From the NCBI RefSeq assembly GCF_014192915.1, contig NZ_JACHYN010000004.1, positions 372,001 to 436,000 on the forward strand: a DNA stretch of 64,000 nucleotides, given 5' to 3'. This DNA is from Azospirillum sp. OGB3. GTDB taxonomy: Bacteria; Pseudomonadota; Alphaproteobacteria; Azospirillales; Azospirillaceae. The notes under the pieces were generated by a model, which worked only from the letters and a program-made list of their open reading frames with translations, was not told where the DNA came from and searched no databases. The stretch's first letter is position 1, and every line of letters starts with the position of its first letter. The position numbers and the translations under genes are program-made. Positions 53,401-58,442 of this stretch are shown here, piece by piece.

Positions 53401-56400
53401 CCGGGCGGATCAGCACCGGCACGGCCTCGGCCAGGGCGGACGGGACGGGCTGCCCGTCCAGCGCGATCAGCAGCCGGACGCCGGCGTCGCGGACCATGTA
53501 GGCCATGCGCTCCGGCGGCAGGTCGTGGGCCAGCGGCAGATAAGCCGCCCCGGCTTTCCAGACGCCGATCACCGCCGCGGGCAGGTCCTGGGAGCAGCCG
53601 GTCAGCACCGCCACGGCCTCCTGCCGTGACACGCAGCAGCGCAGCAGGGCGGCGGCGATGCGGTCGGCGTCCCGGTTCAGGTTGCCATAGGTCTGCACGC
53701 CGCCGCGGGTGACGACGGCAGGCTGGTCCGGCTGGCGAGCAGCGATCTCTTCGAACAGCTCATGGACGCGGCGTGGCGGGCGGGGACGCTCCTCGCCCTG
53801 TTCCCAACGCTCCAGAAGGGCCGCCTCCTCCGACAACAGGGCGGGCGGAGACGATTCCAGCCGCGCCGGGTCGGCGGCGAGCCAGCGCGCCCAGGCGGCG
53901 AAGCCGGCCAGCCAGGAGCGCGCGGTGGCCTCCGTGTGGACGTCCGGGTTCCACAGCAGGGCGAGTTCCAGCCCCTCGCCGTCGCCATCCGTTACCGGCT
54001 CGTGGCTGAAGGCGAGGTCGAGGCCGGCGGCGGGATGCGCGCGCGCGCCGGGCAGGCGGCGCGGGGCCAGCGACAGGCCGCTGGCCGGATCGCCGCTGCT
54101 GCGCGGCGGGTTGGCGGTCAGCGCCACCGCGAAGAGGTTGGGGCGGGCGGGCGGCAGCGCGTCGGGGTGGCGCTGGCGGAATTCACGCTGGATCAGGTTG
54201 GCGGGCAGGCCGGCGTGTCCGACCGCCTCGGTCAGCGCGTCCTGGGCGACGCGGACCTGCTCGGACAGCGCCGTCGGGGCGCCGGGCAGGGCAACCGGCA
54301 CGAGATTGACGAAATGCCCGACCGCGTCCTCGGCCCCCGCCGGGCGCAGCGAGACGCCGGTGCCCAGGATCAGGTCGGCCCGCCCGCCGCGCCTCCGCGC
54401 CTCCGCCGCCAGGATCGCCAGCAGCAGCCCGTGCAGGCCGACGCCCTGCGCCGACGCGATGGCGGTGAGGGCCGTGGTGGTCGCGGCGTCCAGCCGCTCC
54501 GCCAGAGGTGGGGCGGAGCGGCCGCCGGGCGTGGTGGGACGGGGCTGGTCGAGCGGAAGCTCCTCGAACGCCTCGGGCGGCAGGGCGTCCAGCGTGGCTT
54601 GCCAGAAGGCGCGGTCCCGCTCCGCCCGGCTGGAGCGGAGATGGCGCGCCTCGTCCCACGCGGCCAGCGCGATGCCGTGCGGCGCCGGCGGCAGGGGGTG
54701 GCCCAGCAGCAGGGCCAGGACATCCTCCTGAACCGTGCGGGCGGACTGGCCGTCCACCACGGCATGATGCAGCACGAACCAGAACAGCGTCTCGTTGCCG
54801 GATTCGACGACCATCAGGCCGGCGCGGGCCAGCGGTGCCTCGGTCAGGGTGAAGGGCGTCTCGGCGTAGCCGGCGATCAGTTCCCGCGCCTCCTCCGGGA
54901 CGTGGCAGCGGTCGACGGAGAAGCCGGCGGCGGGCGTCAGGTCGGCGGCGGGAACCGTGCGCCAACCCAACCGCCCGTCGGCGTCGGCGTGGAAGGCGGT
55001 GCGCAGGGCCGGGTGGCGCTCCAGCAGGGCGGCCCAGGCGGTGCGCCAGCGCTCCGCGTCCGGAACCGGGCCACGCACCGACAGGACGCGCACGACGTGC
55101 GATCCGGCGGCGGCGAGGCCGAGCTTGGCGGCGACCCAGAAATCCTCCTGCCCGGCGGTGGCGGGACCTTCGCTCAGGTCCGGCGGGGCGGTGTCCTCGC
55201 CCGTCTGGTCCGCGATGCGGCGGGCCAGGGCCTCCACCGTCTGGGAGGCCAGGATCACCGGCACCGCCACCGGATGGCCGAGCGCGTGGAGGCGCTGGCC
55301 GACCGCGATGGCGAGCAGGCTGGTGCCGCCGATGGCGAAGAACGGGACATCCCGCATCACCGGGCGGGTGTCCAGAACCTCCTCCCACACCGCGGCGATG
55401 GCCTGTTCCAGTTCGCCTCGCGGCGGCGTTCCGCCGGTGCGGCGCGCGGCGGTCAATGCCTCTTCGGCGAGCGCCAGCAGGGCGCGGCGGTCGGTCTTGC
55501 CGGCGGAGCTGATCGGCATCCGCGCCACCGCCTTCACCCGCGCCGGCACCATGTAGGCGGGCAGGCTGCGGCCGAGGAAGGCACGCCAGTCCTCCGCTTG
55601 CGCGGCCTCCGGATCGGCGCTCTCGACGATGGCGGCAAGGCGGCCCTGGTGCTGGAGGGCGGCGGCGCGGCTGACCAGCGGGTGGCGCAGAAGCGTCCGC
55701 TCAATCTCGCCCAGCGAAACCGACTGTCCGGACACCTTCACCATGTCGTCGGCCCGGCCCAGCGTCTCCAGGTCGCCGCTTTCGTTCCAACGCCCAAGAT
55801 CGTGCGTGCGGTAGGCGCGCCCGAAGCGCGTCTCGACGAAATTCTCCGCCGACAGCTCGGGCTGGTTCAGGTAGCCGCGCGAGACGCCCCGCCCGACGAC
55901 ATGGATCTCGCCGACCTCGCCATCGGGAACCTCGTTGCCGTGGCGGTCCAGCAGATGGACGGCGTTGTTGGTGAAGGGCCGCCCGCTGGGCAGCGGGCCG
56001 TTGCCGTCCGGATTCACCTTGTGCATGCAGATGGTGCCGCAGACCTCGGTGGCGCCATGCATGTTCCAATAGTCGAGGTGGCGGGCATAATGCCGCGCGT
56101 CGTCGGGGTTGGGGCGCTCCCCAGCGGTCAGGATCATGCGCAGCCCCGCCGGAACCGCGCCGCGCAGAAGCCGCAGGTAGGACGGCGTGAACAGGGCGAT
56201 GGTCACGCCCAGCCCGGCCATGTGGTCGAGCAACCGGGCTGGATCGTCGATCAGCGCGCGCGAGGCTGGGACATAAGCGGCCCCCGAGAGCAGCGGCAGG
56301 CACAACTCGCGGAAGCCCAGGATGAAGCCGGGGGAGGTGGAGAGCAGCACCCGGTCGCCCGGCCCGACGCCCTGCGCCTCGGTGTGGCCGAGCGCCAGAT

Positions 56401-57025
56401 TCACGCAGGCGTCGTGCTGGATCAGCACGCCCTTCGGCTGGCCGGTGGAGCCGGAGGTGAAGAGGATGACCGCCAGCCCGTTGACCGGGCCGGGCCGGTT
56501 CGGGCGCTCCGCGGACTTGGCGAGGCTGTCCCCGTCCAGGGATTCGGGGCGCAGGACGGCTTGCGGCCGTTCCGCTTTGCCATTGGTGGACAGGGCATCG
56601 GCCAGCGCCTCCGGCGGGGCCAGCCCGTCGAGCGCGATCAGCAGCCGCATCCCCGCCTGCCGCGCCATGTTCGCCAACCGCTCCGGGGGCAGGTCGGCGA
56701 CCATCGGCACATAGACGCCGCCCGCCTTCAGAATGCCGAGGAAGGCCTGCGGTAGACAGCCCGACCGCTCCGCCAGCACGCCGACCGGCTCCTCCCTGTC
56801 CAGCCCGAACGCCAGCAGCGCGTGGGCCAGCGCGTTGGCCGCCGCGTCCAGCCCGGCGCGGTCGAGGACGCCGCCCTCCGTCACCACCGCCGGGGCGGTG
56901 GGCTGCCGGTCCGCTAGGCGTTCGAATCCCTCGTGCAGACGAAGGTCGGGCCAGAGCCGGACCGGTCCGAAACCGCCGGATAGACGAAGGCGGTCGTTGG
57001 GGAGGTGCGGCGTGGTGTCGGGCAT
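44426..57025 (-). CDS. Four-module nonribosomal peptide synthetase with terminal reductase
   Basis: A 4,199-residue NRPS arranged A-T / C-A-T / C-A-T / C-A-T-R. Carrier-domain serines sit in FFAIGGTSLLA, FFALGGNSLLA, FFALGGHSLLA and FFELGGDSLRA. The three C domains have intact HHxxxDG motifs (HHAVVDG, HHSIGDG, HHSIGDG). Each A domain has its SGSTG or SGTTG loop and the C-terminal Lys. The end is a thioester reductase (LTGATGYLGAYLLREL; YYVRSKQEAE) that releases an aldehyde or alcohol with NAD(P)H. No epimerisation, methylation or TE domain is seen, and no MbtH or phosphopantetheinyl transferase gene is nearby. The ATG at 57025 with GGGGA five bases ahead is preferred over GTG at 57037. It heads a five-gene coupled operon. 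Confidence 0.95.
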   Translation of the reverse strand: MPDTTPHLPNDRLRLSGGFGPVRLWPDLRLHEGFERLADRQPTAPAVVTEGGVLDRAGLDAAANALAHALLAFGLDREEPVGVLAERSGCLPQAFLGILKAGGVYVPMVADLPPERLANMARQAGMRLLIALDGLAPPEALADALSTNGKAERPQAVLRPESLDGDSLAKSAERPNRPGPVNGLAVILFTSGSTGQPKGVLIQHDACVNLALGHTEAQGVGPGDRVLLSTSPGFILGFRELCLPLLSGAAYVPASRALIDDPARLLDHMAGLGVTIALFTPSYLRLLRGAVPAGLRMILTAGERPNPDDARHYARHLDYWNMHGATEVCGTICMHKVNPDGNGPLPSGRPFTNNAVHLLDRHGNEVPDGEVGEIHVVGRGVSRGYLNQPELSAENFVETRFGRAYRTHDLGRWNESGDLETLGRADDMVKVSGQSVSLGEIERTLLRHPLVSRAAALQHQGRLAAIVESADPEAAQAEDWRAFLGRSLPAYMVPARVKAVARMPISSAGKTDRRALLALAEEALTAARRTGGTPPRGELEQAIAAVWEEVLDTRPVMRDVPFFAIGGTSLLAIAVGQRLHALGHPVAVPVILASQTVEALARRIADQTGEDTAPPDLSEGPATAGQEDFWVAAKLGLAAAGSHVVRVLSVRGPVPDAERWRTAWAALLERHPALRTAFHADADGRLGWRTVPAADLTPAAGFSVDRCHVPEEARELIAGYAETPFTLTEAPLARAGLMVVESGNETLFWFVLHHAVVDGQSARTVQEDVLALLLGHPLPPAPHGIALAAWDEARHLRSSRAERDRAFWQATLDALPPEAFEELPLDQPRPTTPGGRSAPPLAERLDAATTTALTAIASAQGVGLHGLLLAILAAEARRRGGRADLILGTGVSLRPAGAEDAVGHFVNLVPVALPGAPTALSEQVRVAQDALTEAVGHAGLPANLIQREFRQRHPDALPPARPNLFAVALTANPPRSSGDPASGLSLAPRRLPGARAHPAAGLDLAFSHEPVTDGDGEGLELALLWNPDVHTEATARSWLAGFAAWARWLAADPARLESSPPALLSEEAALLERWEQGEERPRPPRRVHELFEEIAARQPDQPAVVTRGGVQTYGNLNRDADRIAAALLRCCVSRQEAVAVLTGCSQDLPAAVIGVWKAGAAYLPLAHDLPPERMAYMVRDAGVRLLIALDGQPVPSALAEAVPVLIRPENLEGSAAPTVVAGAPDDLAYIIYTSGTTGHPKGVAVRHNGFINAALGTGETVGLRADDRMALAATPGFDASLWELGLALLHGMALVPVPPDLRDDPWALKDVYAELGVTVAFHAPSYLRVSQEKPFRGLRILLTGGEAPNADDARHHAADLAFWNAYGPSEASILVSMGRILPDSGRGGPVPAGRPMPNSRVTLRRPDGTPVPPGLPGEVWLGGVGLARGYLNNADLTARAFVETAEGRFYRTGDLGRWTADGQLVLCGRIDHQVKLHGQRVELAEIEQDLLAHPSAAQAIVLVDAAAEGTKALRAFVRAKDGAALPDEGGWRAFLADRLPTFMVPASVTAVESVPLTPAGKIDRGALLRLAHSDGHAATVERQAPRDGLEHRVAALWSDLLGEKVARNDNFFALGGNSLLAVTIAHRLSQELGVAVPARALFAAPTLAGFARKVAELRDAQAPLAEADESDLATEGEREFWVAEAAGLDTRPFIIPVIRAVAGELPDADRWSDAWTALAERHEALRTTFAEDAEGRLRRCVAMTVDGALEPSTQADRATALAHIRARQGEPFAMAAAPLWRAGLVTLADGGAPLFWMALHHSIGDGRSVGVLLEELTALLAGKGLPPLPARYATLASRERHYLDGPDRAADEAHWRTLLSTLPAESFEDWPLDTPRAAGATPGSHRFELRLDPATAAGLKAVARRYEASLHAVLLTLLAREVRRRTGRGAVTIGTTGDIRETAEDARVVGYGVNMLPLALQSAAGAPFGAELRATQAALAEALQHARLPFARICHGFWTDRPQHRDPARYPLFDIAVTENPQAGPAAGALRFVRPDGEGLAYERTGHSPGQDMVLIHEGLADGGLLLQWHVNAALYAKDTAERWFDALAGWARWLGDDDARAEATPPALLPEEEATLAAWEYGTAAERPALPFHALVERLIDRPGTGQGGRAAVIAAERVLTYRAVEAEANAIAHALREHGAERGTVVGVLTGRSPNLPAALLGVWKAGAVYLPLAADLPADRLAFIAGDAGAALLLALDGVAVPPALSALPLLRPDDLSADFRTAHAHRPQASTGPEDTAYILYTSGSTGRPKGTPVSHGAYVNMVLGTVETFGLTAEDRTLMFASPSFDVSLSDIGVPLAAGAALCAVPYDVLSAPARLLSFLEEQRVTVADLTPTYLRLFDGAELPSLRILVTGGEAPLAADVRAYAGRLRYYNAYGPTENTITSAMGLLGTEDRGFLPVGRPLPNTSVHIRDAAGRPVPPGAVGEIWLGGANLANGYLNRPEQESAAFVGTGHGRLYRSGDLGRWRADGELEVLGRIDDQVKLNGIRIELGEIEQALGAHPDIAQAVALVQGKAGAAQSLWAFVCPIPGKPVPAEESWRGWLAERLPTVMIPAGVIAVESVPVTASGKVDRAALQGLIAGHAPQGERMAPQGRLEEAVARVWAERLGRGPVWRDDNFFALGGHSLLAIAVAHALETELGRPVSARDLFTEPTLRGFAARLATAVPADTLPDADSDRATEGQREFWVAEQAGLDVRGFNIPLTLVVEGAPPADDRWRDAWAALGERHEALRTSFQEDGSGALRRIVHATTSGLEISTTPDRAAALDLIRARQTEPFAMAAPPLWRAGLVRVADGSGALFWLALHHSIGDGLSLGLLANDLAALLRGMPLPGRAPGFGRSAAREESYMAGEAARTDAEHWRRLLAGIDPAAFEEWPHDKPRPPARNAESAKGSHCHRVRLAPDVAEALRALARRNGASLHALMMTLMAREVRRRTSRTAFLMGTAASTRETAEEASVVGYFINMLPVPFSVDRSEPLEQAVKATQSRLAEALRHGRHPFARIHQEFRRSQPQAHHPARYPLFDLAVTENPAMAAPSGDGLRFAAIDTFDGNGIQYELRHSAPAQDLVLVHEGQADGGLVLQLYANAALYERETAQAWTAALAGWARRLADQQRTPDAPLPALLPALLPEEETLLAAWEHGPAMPHPVPCFHHRFAALARSQPDRPALITDDGAVSYAAMNVRANALAHALLAQGLRSGDAVGVLTERSPALPEAVLAIWKAGAAYLPLTRDLPADRLAFIAHDAAIRIVVALDGHPLPDTLAQAGYAVLRPEALTGDFRAAHAHEPEAGERSGPGDPAYIIHTSGSTGVPKGVVLHHGGLLNLGLSMARMMGVQPDERTLLSSSPSFDAWISDSVMTWATGGALVPIRRAEMDDTAGLRAKMERLGVTSATLPPSYLRLFEQAELPTLRILMTVGEPPNAADALHYAARLRYINGYGPTENTAAASVGILSPDSPWMSAGRPLPNTAIHILDEDGEPVPPGAIGHVWLSGMGLAIGYLNRPDLTAAAFVETAKGRRYRTGDLGRWLPNGELLVLGRSDSQVKLRGQRVELGEVEHRLESYPGVQQAVALVDTPPGGTQTLWAFVSLAPDAAEPTQAAWAAHAAAALPTYMVPAAVIRVPAIPVTVAGKVDRKALLQALADHAPSEGTASGAYTPPRNAVEQRVAELWAEQLQRPVPGREAGFFELGGDSLRAIAVVNRLRREFACKINDLYEAPVLADFALRLRPQPDHLHRVIAAVRSHWRDYQATLPAFDAARDRALAEQQQAYEARNAAYAAFDGTERRDYGEALLTGATGYLGAYLLRELLSDPARKVTALVRGGDDGAARARLGRVLAGYFGAAGGAALIADPRLTVRAGDLRRDGLGLAPTVRGALAEGVRAVFHCAANVNHFGHYAEFHADNVEATRRLLDLAAARSGDPADFHLISTLSVTGKAPEDGFKLVTEYDAVPETLDENYYVRSKQEAERLVTAARGDLRNASIHRVGNVVFAAEGGPLQLNLRDNAFFRQLAAFVRLGVVPDDSHVWLCHVDLVARAVALLANAAGLANETHHVENHRRDTLADFVTSAAGMAGAVRAVGFDALLDRLERAIAEPEMDGALAQTLEGFGLYSGRSPQARGRRQELTSERTQGLLGRMGFAWPPVPRAGQADMLRAAADLFTR
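44480..45560 (-). other. NRPS terminal thioester reductase (R) domain
   Basis: Extended short-chain dehydrogenase fold: NAD(P)-binding LLTGATGYLGAYLLREL near 45500-45545, active-site Ser/Thr region LISTLSVTG and Tyr/Lys of YYVRSK. It would cleave the peptidyl thioester reductively, giving an aldehyde (two-electron) or alcohol (four-electron). Confidence 0.88.
45750..48850 (-). other. NRPS module 4 (C-A-T), specificity unclear
   Basis: Condensation HHSIGDG near 48463-48487, adenylation loop TSGSTGVPKG near 46968-46999, carrier Ser near 45840. The pocket reads D-A-S-T-M-V-G-A-A by eye, with a DAST start seen in some aromatic-residue codes. Assignment not safe. Confidence 0.6.
48900..52000 (-). 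other. NRPS module 3 (C-A-T), specificity unclear
   Basis: Condensation HHSIGDG near 51605-51629, adenylation loop TSGSTGRPKG near 50145-50174, carrier Ser near 49030. The pocket reads D-V-S-D-V-G-A-I-T by eye. It has a second Asp that could favour a basic or polar side chain, but I cannot assign it. Confidence 0.6.
52060..55160 (-). other. NRPS module 2 (C-A-T), Leu-like pocket
   Basis: Condensation domain with HHAVVDG near 54750-54770, adenylation loop TSGTTGHPKG near 53305-53335, carrier Ser near 52180. Reading the pocket by alignment with GrsA gives D-A-W-F-L-G-A-I-L, close to the known leucine code DAWFLGNVV. Leu or a similar aliphatic residue is the best guess. Confidence 0.65.
55190..56960 (-). 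other. NRPS loading module A1-T1 with atypical substrate pocket
   Basis: The A domain's core reads SPGFILGFRELCLPLL where the other three read FD-x. The position that normally holds the Asp binding the alpha-amino group (235 in GrsA numbering) is Ile. The A5 motif is NMHGATE instead of N-x-YGPTE. It therefore probably activates an acid without an alpha-amino group. There is no C domain before it, so it starts the chain. Boundaries approximate. Confidence 0.8.
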
Positions 57026-57068
57026 CGAAATCCCCACAATTCCTTCGGCGTTGCAATGATCCGACGGG

Positions 57069-57087
57069 AAAATTCGCGGCGAATTTT
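57069..57087. promoter_or_regulatory. 19 bp palindrome in the NRPS leader
   Basis: AAAATTCGC, one central G, then GCGAATTTT: 9 bp perfect arms. It lies 44 bp before the synthetase start and downstream of the predicted transcription start, so a bound protein or an RNA stem here could block expression. Confidence 0.5.
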
Positions 57088-57105
57088 TACGGAAACGTCA
57101 TATGC

Positions 57106-57120
57106 ATCCCAAATAGGGAT
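57106..57120. promoter_or_regulatory. 15 bp interrupted palindrome at the NRPS transcription start
   Basis: ATCCC-AAATA-GGGAT lies a few bases after the predicted start point of the NRPS operon transcript, a typical repressor position. Arms are only 5 bp. Confidence 0.35.
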
Positions 57121-57130
57121 TATTCCGACA

Positions 57131-57158
57131 AAAATACGTCCAAAGAGGGGATTGTCAA
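57131..57158 (-). promoter_or_regulatory. Sigma70-type promoter of the NRPS operon
   Basis: On the minus strand TTGACA (57158-57153) is followed after 16 bp by TATTTT (57136-57131), in an AT-rich island quite unlike the GC-rich coding DNA around it. The predicted start is near 57124, leaving a leader of about 100 bases with two palindromes. Confidence 0.7.
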
Positions 57159-57391
57159 CGGATGATACAACTAAAAGAAATTTTGACGTTTGAGAAAGAC
57201 GCATTTCGTTTATGGAACGAAATCGAATGCACCCGTATGCGGATATCCCGTCGCAAGGGATCTCGCGTCCATCGTCGTGGCACGGATGAAGCGCGACGAG
57301 TCATCAAAGGTTGCAGTGTTGTCCGGCTGAACGGATTTCGCGCCCGTGCTGTTGATGGAACGAGCGTTCACATCACCGGTGGAGGGATCGG

Positions 57392-57595
57392 ATGAGCAAG
57401 GCGGAGTCGAAGAAGCAGCAGATGGCCGCGGGCGCGGCGCTGGCCGCCAAGCGCGGGGAGCAGCCGGAATCCGGCCTGCGCGGCGCCTCGAAGGAGATGG
57501 CGAAATCGATGAGCGAAAAGGAACTGCAGGAGATGGCATCCGCAAAGCGGAAGGACTTGCCCACCCGCAGTTCGAAAGACGAAGCGAAGGATTGA
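57392..57595 (+). CDS. DUF3008 small basic protein
   Basis: A 67-residue lysine-rich protein matching the DUF3008 family pattern: ESKKQQMAAGAALAAKRGE at the N-terminus, GASKEMAKSMSEKELQEMASAKRKDLP in the middle. It is highly charged and probably disordered or helical. A GGAGGG site lies just before the ATG. Family function is unknown. The 210 bp upstream is AT-rich and faces the NRPS promoter. Confidence 0.85.
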   Translation: MSKAESKKQQMAAGAALAAKRGEQPESGLRGASKEMAKSMSEKELQEMASAKRKDLPTRSSKDEAKD

Positions 57596-57607
57596 GGTTC
57601 GTGGCAA

Positions 57608-57630
57608 CTGACGGGGCTGCCCCCCGTCAG
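57608..57630. terminator. Bidirectional stem-loop between DUF3008 and DedA genes
   Basis: CTGACGGGG pairs exactly with CCCCGTCAG around a 5-base loop. It sits 12 bp after the DUF3008 stop and overlaps the DedA stop codon, so it can end both converging transcripts. Confidence 0.6.
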
Positions 57631-58232
57631 CTCTGCTCCTGCGGGCGGAAGGTGGCGACACGGTAGGCGTACCAGGCGGCGATGGCGGCGATGACCAGCT
57701 TGGCCACCGGGTCCATCCAGCCGGCCACCTTGTCGTACTGGCCCTCCAGCAGGTAGCCGGCGCCGGCCAGGACCAGCGACCACAGCGCCGTTCCGATGGT
57801 CGAATAGACCAGGAAGCGGGTCAGACCCATCCCGGCGATTCCGGCGGGAACGGAGATCAGCGTCCGCACCGCCGGGATCAGCCGCCCGATCAGCACCGAC
57901 GCCGCGCTGTGCCGACGGAACCAGCCCGTCGCCTCGTCGACCTGCGCGGGCGCCACGGTCAGCCAGCGGCCATGGCGGGCGGCCAGCCGCTTCAGCCGCT
58001 CACTGCCCAGCCACCGCCCGGCGTAGTACCAGAACAGCGCCCCCGCCACCGAACCCGCGGTGCCCGCCAGCACCACCAGCGGCAGGCTGAGGTCGCCGCG
58101 GGCCGCGACGAAGCCGGCCAGCGGCATGATGAGTTCCGATGGGATGGGCGGAAAGACGTTCTCCAGCAGCATCAGAAGCGCGATGCCGGCGTAGCCGCCG
58201 CTTTCGACCAAGTCAGTGATCCACTCGAACAC
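57627..58232 (-). CDS. DedA family membrane protein
   Basis: A 201-residue inner-membrane DedA-family protein (SNARE-associated/VTT domain). Family hallmarks are ENVFPPIPSELIMPLAGF at residues 23-40, the amphipathic re-entrant segment and GRLIPAVRTLISVPAGIAGM near 130-150, which carries the conserved Arg residues. Members move lipids such as undecaprenyl phosphate or phospholipids and affect membrane-potential homeostasis. The start is a GTG with GGAGG five bases ahead, the best ribosome-binding site in the region. It is divergent from glpD. Confidence 0.92.
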   Translation of the reverse strand: MFEWITDLVESGGYAGIALLMLLENVFPPIPSELIMPLAGFVAARGDLSLPLVVLAGTAGSVAGALFWYYAGRWLGSERLKRLAARHGRWLTVAPAQVDEATGWFRRHSAASVLIGRLIPAVRTLISVPAGIAGMGLTRFLVYSTIGTALWSLVLAGAGYLLEGQYDKVAGWMDPVAKLVIAAIAAWYAYRVATFRPQEQS

Positions 58233-58325
58233 GCGGTCCTCCGGTTCCGGTTGCCTGGATAACCCGCCAGCGCTGCCGGAGTTCACCGCCTCTCCCAACG
58301 AGGGAGGGGGGAGGGCACCATCGTC

Positions 58326-58353
58326 TTTCGTATCGCTTTCACTTTTTTCGTAT
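58326..58353 (+). promoter_or_regulatory. TTTCG direct repeats upstream of glpD, possible GlpR (DeoR-family) operator
   Basis: TTTCGTAT occurs at 58326-58333 and again exactly 20 bp on at 58346-58353, with TTTCAC between them. GCGAAAAC follows at 58387. Helical phasing of TTTCG-type half-sites resembles operators of DeoR-family sugar regulators such as GlpR. The regulator gene is not in the window. Confidence 0.4.
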
Positions 58354-58442
58354 TGCGGCCCGTCGAACCCTCGGCTACCGTTTAAAGCGAAAACAAAAGC
58401 GCAGACCGCAAGGGGCGGGCGCACAGCGGAGAGGAGGGATGG

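Noticed and set aside
56920..56940. GTTCGAATCC-like stretch suggesting a tRNA T-arm
   Set aside because: It lies inside the NRPS coding frame and no tRNA cloverleaf can be formed around it.
39366..57037. NRPS cluster as a classical siderophore locus
   Set aside because: There is no TonB receptor, catechol or hydroxamate ligand gene, Fur-box-like site or MbtH. The exporter family alone is not enough.
57162..57391. Possible 77-residue gene in the AT-rich region before the DUF3008 gene
   Set aside because: It overlaps the predicted NRPS promoter side and runs into the DUF3008 start, with no good ribosome-binding site or recognisable sequence.
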